From Watersipora subatra (Eukaryota > Bryozoa > Gymnolaemata > Cheilostomatida > Watersiporidae): a stretch of DNA of 64,000 nt. Positions within the stretch are counted from its first letter, which is position 1. The number at the start of each line of letters is the position of its first letter. Shown piece after piece: positions 35,276 to 47,600 of the stretch. The DNA lies in contig NC_088715.1 in NCBI RefSeq assembly GCF_963576615.1, positions 55,896,190 to 55,960,189 on the forward strand, read 5' to 3'. The position numbers were made by a program, and so were the translations under genes. The notes under the pieces were generated by a model, which saw nothing but the letters and a program-made list of their open reading frames with translations, searched no databases and had not been told where the DNA came from.

Positions 35276-36325
35276 AAAGCACATCAATGATATCAGTACT
35301 TTTATTATATATTTCAGTACTTCAGAGTCTTGGCTTTCGAATGAGTCTATATTCACTACACAAAGAATAATAGAACTATGAAAAACAAGGTGTCAAAAGT
35401 GTGTCCTGCAATAAAAAAAACACTTGGTTGTGGTTCCCACAATGTGATGTCATAATTATCATTTAGCTTTAGGTCATCTATCCCTTTCGTTGCCATTGAG
35501 GCTCAGCTTTTTTTGTGACAATCGGTGCTCGTAAACCCAGTGAGCGCTAATAATAAATTAGGATTCTAGATAATCAACAATGCCCGGGGATCGTGTTAAC
35601 GCCTGACCAATACAAATACATGTTCTGGATTAATGGACTTTGGGTGATTGTAAGAGTTTGCTTTATTCATCCTTTCAATCATTTTAAACATTTATAGTAA
35701 TTATTATCACATCGTTTTATATATATATATATATGATTCTAAATGCTTTTTAAATATGATTATGCTTCAATAAATATACTGTCGTTGATAAAAATATTGA
35801 AATCACATAAATTAAATTGTGACCTGCAGTGGCGTGGCCCTAGGACTATATGTAAATTGCGCTTTCGCAAAACCACGCAATGCTTGAAATTAATTTGCCT
35901 CAGTCGTGCACCTCAACATCACAATAAAAAGAGACAGCTAGTGCATAATATCATCGGGAAAACATAGTATGATGCTTGGAACCTGAGCTATTTATCATAG
36001 AAATAATCTGTACATGGAGAGCTAATGACACTGATTCTTTTGTCATCTTCACTGGTTCTCTGGAGTTGTCCTACCTTCGCCTGCCACTAGCATCATTATC
36101 GTAGTTGATAAATAAGCGGTAAAAGCACACAACACCAAATATGAAAATTGTGACGTTGTAATTTTCAAGCCTATACCATTGAACATTTATGCGGTAAAGC
36201 TCTGGGGAAATTTATAAACACCAACCAATGTCTGGCTCACCATGTCAAACAATGGCTTATTTGAAAGCCAAGATATTGAAAAACCTGAATAAGCTGAAAC
36301 ATTACTTATGTAATTGATGTGCTTT
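35276..36325. mobile_element. Inverted-repeat element of about 1.05 kb in pseudogene 2
   Basis: The left end AAAGCACATCAATGATAT and right end ATGTAATTGATGTGCTTT are inverted copies. The element interrupts the fucosyltransferase 3' end between the SVSL and CGL codons, which are contiguous or nearly so in the sister copies. The target duplication is unclear because of A/T runs. There is a (TA)n tract near 35720. No transposase is recognised. Confidence 0.6.
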
Positions 36326-36461
36326 AAAAATAGATCAAGCCTGTGGCCTTCGCAAAAACATCAATCACCCAGAGTCTCTTCGCTCTGAGCCGAATAGGCA
36401 ATTTACTAATGAAAGGAATGATGAAAATAACTGCCAGAATTTGTCAATACCTGCCAGTTAA

Positions 36462-37920
36462 AGACATTTAGCAAAAAGATTACATAAGAATTGGCTAGTG
36501 CATCATATTTGTGACACTCTCTCATGCTACTGTAATCTTGTCGCCGTGTTTTAACTAGTATTATACTTATGCTAGTTCTTTATTCTCTGATACCTAAAAG
36601 TTTTACCAAAACTGATGGCATTTCAAATCTGCCACATTTTCGATGTTTAACATACAGTAGTAGCTAGCAAATTACATTGTTTGTCGTTCTATTTCTTGCT
36701 GTTTAAGGCTTTTATAGCCAAAACAATCATAGAAAGCAACGGTGAAACAATTTTACCTTGTAATGAACATTTCTGTTATATAATTACATATCGCTGTCAT
36801 ATACTGTTGTATAATCAAATTCATCAAGATTTTGGCCACATCGGTGTCTGATGCCATAGCATTTATAGGGAGTCTCAAAGTGTCGTAGCAATTAATCAAT
36901 TAGTATTATGCTGTTGGTAATGTAAACGGAGACTCTCTTTGACTGCTTGAAATCCCCTTGAATAAAAATGTTGATCTCATCATTAAAATCAAACACATGA
37001 ATAGCTCTAAAACCGCATAGAATTAGCTTTCATACAAGAACAGGATTACACAACAAGTTCATAAAAAACATGGTATATGTCAGTGTTTTGTATTGACTTT
37101 TAATCCAATAAAAACCACTTTGATGCTTTTTAGTAATTTTACCTAAATGTGAAATTAAGTAGCCATGAGCTCCTAAGTAAAACAGATTCTACAATAAACA
37201 TAGGCTTACACTCAGAGACAGATATATACATATACAAAGATACAGACAAAGATATAAAGAACCCATTATTTTACAGAAGTTTTAAGATTACTAAATCTAC
37301 TATTTAAGAATGAAAGTTTGTCAGTTTGTCTGATAAAACAATCGCATCCCGATAGACCTTTAAACTACTTCTAACATTCTACATGAGTTTCTAATAGTTG
37401 AATAGTGAATGTTTTGGTTTGCTATTTGTTAAGATTTTCTGCTCTTCTGTTTTGTTATTTACTTACATGATACAATTATAATATTTTATTTAGCACAGTA
37501 GCGTGTGTTGAATGTAAATGCTAAGCGTATGGTCAAAATAGTTCTGTGAGGAAATAATTACAATGAAACGCGGATAACTCAAACTTTATGGAACCAAGCG
37601 AAAATGTTCGAGTTATTAGAGCGTTCAAGTTATCAGAGCAGTGTCACAAGTGCATGTATTTATTTATTGGTAGATACATGCACATACACAAACTATATTT
37701 AAATCAAAAGCATAGATTGCTTGTTAAAAGTTAAAGGGCCTCTCATGTAGAGTTTTAAAAAATTTTATCAGAAAGTATAGATATTTTTCTATCACTGCCA
37801 TCACTTGAGATTGGTTTGTTGTTATAGTTGATGTGACTGCCAGGATGTTCTCAGGTTAAAATTGGTAAAACTTGATCGTGGTTAAAACACTCATAAACAA
37901 GACATCTTTATCTCTTGAGC

Positions 37921-37921
<1 letters not shown>
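36462..37921. other. AT-rich spacer
   Basis: 36470-36720 resembles the 3' flank of the fucosyltransferase units (ACACCTAAAAG, CAGTAGTAGCTAGC). Beyond that I see no gene or element that I can define. Confidence 0.4.

Positions 37922-37963
<42 letters not shown>
37922..37963. repeat. (TA)n microsatellite
   Basis: An uninterrupted TA run of about 21 units, followed by an imperfect AT palindromic stretch at 37995-38150. Confidence 0.9.
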
Positions 37964-37967
<4 letters not shown>

Positions 37968-38149
37968 AAGTGGATGCTGCACAGTTCGTTACAGAGTTAT
38001 ATAAATATATATTATATATTTATATTATATATAAATATATAATATATAATATTGTATATTGTTATATAAATAATATATAATGTAGATAGATAGATATTAT
38101 ATATACATATGTACATAGTTATATATATATCTCTTCCTCTATATATATA

Positions 38150-38250
38150 TTTCTCAAAGTATGTTGATTTTCGGTATCTCCAGCTATAGATGATAAAATT
38201 TTGGATTAAAAATTCCACATTATGCTTGACTCGAACTCACGGAGATCGCG
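38150..38250 (+). mobile_element. 5' fragment of a Helitron
   Basis: TTTCTCAAAGTATGTTG, CCAGCTATAGATGAT and GAACTCACGGAGATCGCGAC match the left part of the element at 39.87 kb and the short one at 15.3 kb. It is cut at 38250, where an R1 fragment starts. Confidence 0.55.
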
Positions 38251-38670
38251 ACCCTCACCCTGAGAAAAGGGTTGAAAAATAAAGCGCCACTATCTAATTA
38301 AATGTCATCTTCATTTGACCACCAAGTTGACATTATTTTATCTTGACGAGTCTATAATATCAATTGTTCAGTAGAAAAGTTTTCTCAAAATCATATTATG
38401 AATAAATCATTTACATCAATAACAATTAATTTTTCAGGTGTCCAACTCTAAAGCTTCTTGTTTTATTTTTGCTAAAACTTTGAAAGCGACGCAATAGAAA
38501 TAATTAATAACTGCCTCAGACTATTACTAGTTCTTTGTTTAACGTTGTTTTGTATATAAAAAAGGTTGAATTTACGATAGTACAAAGGTAACGTTTAGCA
38601 AGCAAAACTTTTATAGGTTGCAGGAGTGCTTGATACAACGCATAAAAGTTTTGCTCTGCCAAAAGGTTAT
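38251..38670. mobile_element. Partial R1 element
   Basis: It matches the left third of the R1 copy at 31892 from CCCTGAGAAAAGGGTTG to TTTTGCTCTGCCAAAAGGTT. Both ends are broken. Confidence 0.75.
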
Positions 38671-39869
38671 AAACATCTACAATTAACAAACATCTACATC
38701 GCCTCTTCTCAAACATAGCCAGCTTCAAGTTATATATTTGCATAGGAATGCATTGAGTGAATGCTAGTTTAGATTGAAAATAGAGAAAAACAGCAGAAAC
38801 GTCTTAATCTAAAGATTAGATGGCTCATTTCAGCACAAAACATTTAGAAAGGATGTTGTTTTTTAAAGCAATTAATAATACTTTCGCCCATTTGTTTTAA
38901 CTTGTTTTGCTCACTGATTTATTTGCTTGTAGATCTGCTCAAGCGGCAGAACAAGGTTACACAAAGGGTTAAGGACATAAAGAAAGGTATGTCATTGATT
39001 TCTACTGTGAGAACATATTGGTGAGCTAGAGTTTAAAAGACACCCATTAAAGAGGAGTTTTAGAAATTGAAGATTTTTGCAATAGTGGGCAGACAACCCT
39101 CTACGTGAGATTTTTTATACAAAGTTTTTATACAGGTTTAATCTTTAAACCCTACTCAGTATTCAAAATAAACCATTCAGAGTTTCTTAGGACATTAATT
39201 AAAACAAATTTTATAATTATAAAAAGCTGATAAAATTGGGACAAAAAATAACAAAAAAAATAACCTGCAAAGGTTATGAGAATATATAATCTACAGTATG
39301 TTAGTTTAGTTTTACAAAGCCTGAGTTAGAGTTGGTATCTCATCAAAAAACATAATCATTTCATGTCAGCTTTGTCTCCAAACTTATGCAATGTCAAACT
39401 ACTTTTCTGCCTCCTTGTATCTGTCGTAAATTATCAATAACGACCTTTATTGATGTTGTACTATTTTATTTACTTTTTACATATAAATCAATTTTTTGCA
39501 TTCATTTTCACATAGATTTTATGTAATTTTGATGTTTCTGCATAATTACTTTTTGCAATTATTACAAAGCTAGTGTAGGTTTTACATTGTACAATTAAAA
39601 CTTCCAATTTATTATTGTGGAAAATTGGCTCAACATTATATGGTTTTAACGTAGCCAAGTTTTTGGGCCAACTAAACTCATATATAAAATCTGATAGTAT
39701 TTTTAGCAGAATAAATTCTTTTATTATGCAATCAAAATTTAGGTTTGTTTATTTGCTCATCAAAAGTATAAAATCATACAAGAACTGACTCCTTTACAGC
39801 AAATATAAACCTGGTCTGACAGGCGGACAGACCACCATTAAATTTAATGACATTTTAAGTTTCATATCT
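38671..39869. other. Spacer without recognisable gene
   Basis: AT-rich. Nothing I can support as coding or as a defined repeat. Confidence 0.35.
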
Positions 39870-39954
39870 AAATACATTTGTATATATTTCTAAAATTATG
39901 TGGATATGTGTGTATGTGTGTTCCTCCAGCTATAGCTATTAAAATCTTGGTAAT

Positions 39955-40075
39955 GAAATTCCACATGCTGATGGATTTGAACTCGCGACAAATACCACGA
40001 ATGCATGTTTTTACATGTTTTTTTGATACACAAGTTTTTTATCTGGATGCTCTACCACTGAGCTAGAATGGCATA
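39955..40075 (-). repeat. tRNA-like module within the Helitron 5' region
   Basis: The minus strand reads TAGCTCAGTGGTAGAGC (A box) and, about 60 bp on, GTCGCGAGTTCAAATCC (B box). The stretch between them is too long and unpaired for a functional tRNA. It may be a captured SINE head or an internal part of the element family, since the 38.2-kb copy keeps the B-box-like half. Confidence 0.55.
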
Positions 40076-40742
40076 GTGATCAAAGCAGTTTTCATATACG
40101 CATACACCATGCGCGTGCTAATTATTTTAGCGTCACGTCCATGAGTTACATTGCTTCTGTTCAAAAGTATTTTGGGATCTAAGTATATGTAACGCGATGC
40201 TTCCTCATTTCTTTTTTCTTTGGAGGTAATAATTTATCTCTTGAGGAACTTGAAATTTGGCGATTTTTGTACTGATTATATACGTTAGCAAAATATATAT
40301 GTTGCATCAACATTTTATAGTTTACATACTTGCTATTTATTTTACATCTACACCTAGTTCAGCAGCTCAGAAGACTTTTCCCCAGCTACATTATGTTTTT
40401 TAGATTCTGATTTGGTACCTTGCGCTCTACAATCATTACATACGAACAAAGACTATGTTCATTTAAAAAATCTATTTAGTTTATTTCTTTCAGTTTAAAT
40501 TAAAACACCGTGGTTTGCACGGATGTTTTTTAGTTTCTTATTTAACATATATTTTAACAGCGATGTAGTATATTAACAAGCGCAATTCCCTTTCCTCAAC
40601 AGACAAATATTGCTTTCGTTAAAAGCGTGTTTCATAAAGGTTCCTCTCAGTACTTGCTTTGTGTAGTAGCTTACACATCTTTCCTTCTAAACCTAACTAA
40701 TTAGTAATTTGTAACTAATTTCACATTTTACAACAAACATTT

Positions 40743-40795
40743 GTAAGATTATCTGTAAGATTATCTGTAAGATTATCTGTAAGATTATCTGTTAG
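40743..40795. repeat. 12-bp minisatellite
   Basis: GTAAGATTATCT is repeated in tandem four times, with a degenerate fifth unit. Confidence 0.85.
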
Positions 40796-41187
40796 ATTTA
40801 TCGTGTAAGATTATAAGTATCAGTTATTCCTCACTCTTTTATATTTACATAAATTTACATACTTTGAGAAATATATATCTATATAGATTTACATTTTCTT
40901 ACTAAATTTATAAAATTTTTTCCAACTTTTGAAGTTTATAATATAATTTTTAAAATTTGTATCATCATCGTTGTTATTTCAACTTGCATTTTTTTAACAT
41001 AAATTGAGTATCGTCTTTGAAGTTTAAACATTGTTCAATTTCCAACACTGTTATTTAATTTTTTATTCAACCATTTTTCAGGGGAATTGTTGTAATAAAA
41101 TTTCAACTACAAAATACTACCATATTCTGTCATATTTTTTTATTAATCTGTTAAATATATGTATTCTCAGAAGGTTCACAGTGTTTA

Positions 41188-41397
41188 ATGCCTCCAAAGA
41201 GCAGCACCTGCAATGATTCATCAGAAAAAAGAGAAAAAAGACTTAGAATAGACAGGCTGAGGAAAGCCACTGCTAAAGCCTTGGAAACTGAATAGCAAAG
41301 GAACAAACTCTTAGCAAAGGCTAGAGAAAAGAGAGCACAACTACGAGCCTCACAGACTGACAAACATCGTGCACAAATTTTCGCATGCCAAAACTGA
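41188..41397 (+). pseudogene. Helitron protein N-terminus, one in-frame stop
   Basis: MPPKSSTCNDSSEKREKRLR, then IDRLRKATAKALETE, TAG (41293-41295), then QRNKLLAKAREKRAQLRASQ. The repeated R-L-x(n)-R-x-x-x-A-x-x-A-x-E-T-E-x-Q-R pattern is typical of the N-terminal repeats of Helitron Rep/helicase proteins. No Rep or helicase domain follows. The next 480 bp have no matching frame. Confidence 0.6.
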
Positions 41398-41874
41398 AAT
41401 GCACTGATATCATATTATTGTATGGCAAATATCTTTTGATTGTAATCGCACTGAAATACAATATATTTAGCCATTACTCTCTAAGGAGTTCACATTTACA
41501 TTTTACAAACACCTTTACATTTTTAGTTTTCCTTCTAATTTATTTCAACAAAACACTTCTTTCAAGATATGAAATTTTAAACTTACAGTTGTTTGAAAAC
41601 CTTCACAGTTGTTATATTTATTTTTAATTTAGTTGTCCTGCACAAAGCCTTTTCTTTTGATGTAAAGTTTGAAAGTTGCGGTTGTTTGACAAAGTTTGAA
41701 AACCTTTGCAGTTGTTTTTATTTTCTCTCTTAATTTATTTCAACTACACAAAACATTTCTCTAATGATATGTAGTTTGAAAGTTAGAATGACAAATGTTG
41801 TTATATGTTAAAGACAAATCAATTTTTTGTCCAAAAGCTATTTTATTACACGGCAACGCCGGGTGGTACAGCTA

Positions 41875-41875
<1 letters not shown>

Positions 41876-41926
<51 letters not shown>

Positions 41927-41962
41927 ATATATATAAATATATATATATATATTCCTTTACAA
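41876..41962. repeat. (TA)n-rich tract after the Helitron
   Basis: About 85 bp of TA/TTTATA repeats between the Helitron end and the inverted-repeat junction at 41963. Confidence 0.85.
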
Positions 41963-41986
41963 GGTCGTGGGAATATATATATATAT

Positions 41987-43503
41987 TCCCACGACCAAAC
42001 GAGCTGATGCGAAGTTTGGGAATTTTTATGATCAATGCATGTGCACACAACTTACGAAAATTATTCATCAACAATGAGACGAACCCTTGTAATAAAATTT
42101 CAACAAATTTAACCATCGTTTTGTAGATTAGTTAAAGTATAATAACGATACAAAACACATATAGGCTTATTTAAATATGTTACCAAGTATTTGTATATTC
42201 TTGAAATTCTCGTAAAACTTACCCATCTGATCGGATTATATACAAATAGACAGATTTATTAGGACGAAAGTTGTCACAAAACGCTTGAAAAGCTTAGTTT
42301 AATAAAAGTTAAGACCGGAAATTGAAACGGCGGGCGACAGAGAATAGAACGATTAAGTCGTGCACATTTCGCGAAAAAAAACGTGCACATTTCACCAGTC
42401 TATGGCATTGTTCACTTGTAATCGAATTTATTCGAAGGTTTCTGTAATAAACGTAGACCGTTTGAGGCGTTTACCGAGTTATAGGTACGAAATTGTGGTA
42501 CACAGTTTATCAGTCTGTTTCTTTGTCCAATCACCAAAGGTTTCATTTTTTAAAACGTTAGCCAAAATTCTATACAACTTATGTACAAGCTAGGGCCAAA
42601 CTACAACGCCCCTTTATGACGAGAACATTTTTTATTTTGCTACAGTTTGCATGAAACTTTCAGACGTGTGAATGCTCATACTCGCTTTCTGTTAAAGATC
42701 GCTATCAAAACCATTCTACATTCAACGCAACCAACTTTCAAACTGTGCATAGTACACAGTAGCTTGCCATTTTACTTCTAATTTTGCATTTCAGAGTTAT
42801 AATAAACATATTTCTTTATTGTTGTTGAATTACATACATTACAGTAGATTAGGCCTACAGCTTTATAACACTTTTATAACAGGTTTTATTTTGCTGCAGT
42901 TTGCAGAAATCTTCCAGACGCGTGAACACTCGTAGGTTTTTTATTATTGCTGTATTAATATATTAACAATATTGGTTATTCTAATAATATCAGTGCATTT
43001 TACTTCCAATATTGGTCAATATTGCATTTCTCCTATTGCAGGAGAGAGATTATAATAGGCATATAATATTTTCCTTTCATTATTGCTGTTTGTCATGACC
43101 AAACAATTTTTAAATAAATTTTCTAAAAATATATATAAATGCCACAACTTCTCGATATTGTTAGCTATGATGTTTTGAAATGTAAACAAAATTGTGCATG
43201 GGTTTTCTATTATTACTATATTAATAATATTGATTATTCTAATAATATCAGTGCATTTTACTTCTAATATTGGCCAATATTGCATTTCTCTTATTGCAAG
43301 GGGAAAATATAAACATCTTTTCCTTTCATTATTGCTGTTTGTTGTATATAATAACACCCACACCCAGTACATTACAGCTACCATTGCAGTTATCCTCTTG
43401 CGCTGCAGTGCCATTTGACTGCTAGTATTGCATTTCTCAACCATCAGTACCCTTTCTTTTTTTCCAATATCACTTTGGTCGTGGGCTGTATGACAGGGGA
43501 ATT
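41987..43503 (-). mobile_element. CCCACGACC-ended DNA element, copy 1
   Basis: The left end is CCCACGACCAAACGAG and the right end CACTTTGGTCGTGGG followed by CTGTATGACAGGGGAATTT. It is the same family as 50190-51522, opposite orientation. An inner block of about 290 bp (ATATCAGTGCATTTTACTTC...TGCATTTCTC) occurs twice in tandem (42960-43120 and 43210-43340). Conserved frames inside (VEKCNxSSQMALQ...) are shared noncoding repeat rather than a recognisable protein. Confidence 0.75.
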
Positions 43504-43504
43504 T

Positions 43505-43990
43505 CTAGTACTTTATTGGCAATAATTTCATTACATTGATTAATTTCATTTCAAATAAAAACGTTTTTGAAGATGGGCCATGCAACAATGGTGAAACAAA
43601 AAATAAAAGAGGGAAACAGCCATTAAAATCAAATAAATAGTTTGACAAATAGTGCATAAAATGCTTTTCTCTGCTAAAAGAACGGATATTAGATAAATTG
43701 TTAAAGCAGCTGACATTTTCAAAATAACTGGTATGCAGTTTGTTGATATCACTTAAGTTGAAATGAGTTAAGAACCTGTAACTGTCATGTGAAAAAGGAC
43801 GACACAAGCCATGAAAAAGTCTTAAAACCTTGAATGGAAGTAAAATAAACATTTAGCATAGGCAGAGTAAGAAGCTCCGATGCAAAGATTTGGAAAGATC
43901 ATTCGTTGGAATAATATATGCAGGAGTAAGATGTATATTTGCAATTAGTCAAAATGCTCTTTTTTGCAACAAAAAATAAATCCTCTGTGA
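43505..43990 (-). pseudogene. Probable LINE reverse-transcriptase C-terminal remnant
   Basis: The minus strand reads LQKRAF, a stop, LIANIH and NDLSKSLHRSFLLC, then MFILLPFKVLRLFHGL and NLSDINKLHTSYF. The LQKRAxRxIxxxHxxxxxDxLFxxLxxL pattern is the usual tail of LINE ORF2. Several stops. Weak but consistent; it does not resemble the element next to it. Confidence 0.45.
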
Positions 43991-46850
43991 CATACCTCTA
44001 AATTATAATAAATTTGTATATCATAAATAATATGGCAAAATATAAACTGATAATAAATTGCTACGACAGATTTTAAAGTTATGTATCACTTACAAAACTG
44101 GATCAAAGTCAATGACCTCGCGACCTAATTACAAATAGTGTCGACATGTTTAATCCAAGAGAGTCGATTTGTCAAAACAAATTTTAGCAATTTTGTTTCA
44201 CGCCTGCAATTGATAGATTAACTGCTAAATTTAAAGAGTTAAGCTGTTTCGAAAGTATTCACTAGTATTATAAAGAAGAAAACGTGACTTTTGTAAATTG
44301 ATTGTCATATGATTTCAAGTACACCAGTCGCTGATAATTTGCAAAATGAGATTGTATATTTGTATAAGATTCATATACATGTTTGTACAAAAATGCTGTT
44401 AATTATGCACATATGCTGTTCATAACCATCTCTTTATTGCGTATAATTTACATGATGTTTTTTATTACAAGCAGATATTTTTGCACGCTACAAGTGTCAT
44501 TTCTTATACTCCCACCTGTAATTTAACCTTTGCCCAGCTGTTATAGATGAAATTGAGCATAAGACGGATTCTATATATTCTGAACAATAAATAGTTGTGG
44601 AGGTTGACTCACAACATTCATAGGAAGAGGAACCGTCAATAACCTTGATTTATGGGCAGCAACCACGTCAACATGAACTGTGTAATCTAGGTAAAGTTAG
44701 ATAGCGGAGTTAGTCTAGAATCTTGATATTCTACCAAACGACATCATCAGTCTAACTCACCATCTTTTCTACCTTTTCGTCTCAGGCTAGAACTTCCAGG
44801 TTTAAGGAAAGATCCAATAAGATTGTTACACGCCGGCAGAGCGTCTCTAACTAACCTGAGGTGGGAGATTCAGAGGACAAAAAGGTATTCTTTTGGAGTC
44901 TGGATTTCCAACCTGGTGGACGCACTGGGATCGAGATCAACTCAAGAACGCTACAACAGGTATTTGAAATTATTACATTGATTGCATTTATCAATAATCA
45001 TGATTGATTGAGATAGCTACGCTGGGTTTGATATAGTGTTGTTATAGCATTGCCTTAGTAATTGAAAGTAGTGAAAGGAGCTATAACACAGCTACTCCCA
45101 GCAGAGTGGCGTCTCTGTCTAGGAAACCATTTTATCAAGTCATATTTGTGACTACTTTATTCATGTTACCTGTCTATTCTATGTCTATTCTACCAAATTA
45201 AGCGGGATATAATATATATAAGATATCTAGGTATAATCTAGATATAAGAACTACTTTCTCAAATTTTAGCAGCATTTAACTACTGCATATGCTAGAAGAA
45301 ATTTTATGCAAACTTTGTTGTTTGTATCTCAAATTTAAAATGTCCTCCTTCAGGTGTGCTTTGATTAAAACATTTCATGAGCAAGAAGAAAGATTCAAGA
45401 TATCTATATAGCTGCACATTTTTCAGAAGTAATTTCTGCTTTTAAGATCTTACAGCAAGCTGAATAATTTATGGTTAGTTGTAACTTTTTACCTACAAAT
45501 ATGCGTTTAAAGCTCATTAAAGAAGAGAGATTTATTAGACATTTTAAATGCGATCATATCGAAATAGTGTAAGATCATTGTTTCCTTACTTTGTGTTAAT
45601 CAAAGTTATGCTGTCTTATGTTTGGCGTTGAGGTTCTCTTCTTCACCCTTGTAGTTGCATGGACCATTTATGTTTATGAGCTTTTGTAGGTTTTATACAG
45701 ACTTTTTTGTATATAAATTATACTTGCTATAATTTTATATTGGACAACAATTTCACATACTTGAAGATATTTTTTCAATTTTGGTAGTATTTGTGTTAGT
45801 GACAGATTTAGCCAATTATGCACACGCAATGCAAATTTTTTTTAGACAAGAGATGACAATATGGGCATGGAGACCATGCTATCAGTAGCAGTGTGCTCTG
45901 ACTGCATGATCAATATTCTGGCTGAGAACAAAAAGTAGCTTATGTACTTACATTTAGTTGATAGATGTAAAAGTGACTATACTCTTGATTTCTTTCTAGG
46001 AGTGCATCAAATGCATTAGAGTTCTGAATAAACAAGTTGTGAGTATAAAGTTTTTAGAGTATACTTTTAAATAACTGGATGTTTAAGAGCACAGTAGACT
46101 ACTTACAAAATAAATAGTCCATTCTGAGAATGTTTAAGTTAAGGAATTTTGTGCTAGGTGGAAAATAAAATACATTTAAATTGCCTAATTCTTTCCAAGG
46201 GTTTCTAAACTCACCCCTTTAGCCTTTCAACAACAAAAAACTAAACTTGACTTTTTAATTTAATGACTGTGCAGAAATTGTGATATTATTGTTTTTTATT
46301 GAAAAATTTTGTCTTTTTGCTTTCTCTTGGCTTAGGGTCCATGATTACAGTAATTTTAGACTAGGTTGAAGGGAAGCACACATCTTTAATTTTAACTTAA
46401 TCCATTTTTTAATCTTCTCCTAAGCAGCAAGGTCTATGTTGCAACAGAAAAAAATTTGTATGTCTAAAGTGTATGTCTAAAATAAATCGAAACAAAAACG
46501 TATTTTTACTATGACAAAGAGAGGTTTCTGTATGTTTGCTTGTCCAAGACAAGGGTTAAAAGTTGGAATAAAAGATTGCTTTTAATGAGATTTCACCTCA
46601 TAAAATTCCGCTTGGTAGATGGACACTGTAACACCTGTTCCAATCGACTACTTTTAGTTGTTTCTGAAAAACCAGTGGTTGAGCTACTCATTTTTGTGTT
46701 TTTTCTGCACGCCTAAAAATCTCTCACATTACACTAGACTGAGATAGTACTAAAATATATAATAAAAGTACTCTTATATATAATATATATATTATATTAT
46801 TATTAATTAACTATTATTACTATACTTATACTTATTAACTATAATTACGT
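43991..46850. other. Spacer without recognisable gene
   Basis: 44700-44960 is less AT-rich than its surroundings and could hide an exon or a transposon piece, but no frame is convincing. 46740-46850 is (TATAA)-rich. No other structure is supported. Confidence 0.35.
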
Positions 46851-46856
46851 ATAGTG

Positions 46857-47600
46857 ATTTGGTCTATGGCTTCTGCCAATAACTGGGTCACAACAAAAGC
46901 TAGAAGTGCAAAATATTGTTGGTATGGCGCAATCCTCATTGCTGAAAGAACAGTCAAAGGAATCAAGAGTTTTCACTGATCTTAAAAAAATTGGTATAAT
47001 CACCAAAGAGCCACAAAAAGCAACTTTTTGATAATTAACTCGTAGCCGCAAACTATTTTTAATAGTGAAAGCTATCATAAATCTGAAAAATTTTATGTAA
47101 AAATATGGAATGACAGCAGTAAAAGAGTAGGTACCATTAGTAATAATTGATGTGCTGCAACTGTGGAGATCTCGTGCACACCTCAGTTTACTGCACCAGA
47201 AAAAGAGAATGTTGCGAGCACAAGCTATGCAAAAAGCAAGGTTATACAAGGCTGTATATGACAATAAAATGTTTGTGAAGTTGCCTCACATAAAAAGTGG
47301 CAGTCAAAAGTACTAAAAGGTTCCACTAGAAAAATCACAAGCAGGTCAGCACTATGACTTTAGCTTTTCACAGCACAATTTGAGATTAAAAACAGCAGGA
47401 CACAGTAGCTTGAAAAATGTGTTGTATTACGAGATACCAAATGAATACTGTTTGCTAACCTTAGAATGCACATCACTAGAAGGTTTTGAAGGTTTCGCTG
47501 AAACAAAATGGAAAACTGAGCATGGGAAAGTACTGTTCTATACAATAAATATACCAGTCAATGGTAAAATTGCCATTTAACCTACTAGTGGCTGTCTATG
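46857..47600 (+). pseudogene. Broken second copy of the 13.5-kb ORF family
   Basis: Collinear with 14190-13430 (minus strand) over about 740 bp. Shared upstream words include AGAACAGTCAAAGGAAT. The start reads MCCNCGDLVHTSVYC then shifts frame, and 47380-47580 encodes LKTAGHSSLKNVLYYEIPNE, CLLTLECTSLEGFEGFAET and GKVLFYTINI. Both copies end near TTTTTGGAGACACC. The frame shift and a stop after the SGSQKY stretch show it is not translated whole. Confidence 0.65.

Larger units (their letters stand above)
31261..36461 (+). pseudogene. Fucosyltransferase pseudogene 2 (four nested or adjacent insertions)
   Basis: ATG at 31261, then membrane segment and stem, stopping at TAG 31459-31461. A middle part from about 31590 carries stops, ending at 31891. 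R1 follows (31892-33218), then a P-like element (33226-34937). Coding homology resumes at 34938 with the GT10 motif and a frame shift, to about 35275. Another insertion (35276-36325) separates the last exon-like tail, 36338-36461, encoding CGLRKNINHPESLRSEPNR. The gene was already dead at its N-terminus. Confidence 0.88.
39870..41875 (+). mobile_element. Helitron, about 2 kb, with decayed N-terminal ORF
   Basis: The 5' part carries TATATTTCTAAAATTATGTG and CCAGCTATAGCTATTAAAA. The 3' end is GGCAACGCCGGGTGGTACAG-CTAG before T (CTAG at 41872-41875). It has a hairpin, the CTAG end and an internal Helitron-type ORF start. The left boundary is approximate. The last 220 bp match the short Helitron at 15.3 kb. 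Confidence 0.65.

Noticed and set aside
41827..42126. 99-aa ORF with long YIYI run
   Set aside because: Translation of a (TA)n microsatellite.
43505..43852. 115-aa hydrophobic ORF as a membrane protein gene
   Set aside because: Flanking frames show a LINE ORF2 tail pattern with stops, so a transposon remnant is more likely.
44700..44960. Possible exon with less AT-rich sequence
   Set aside because: No frame with both splice sites and a recognisable protein; left as spacer.
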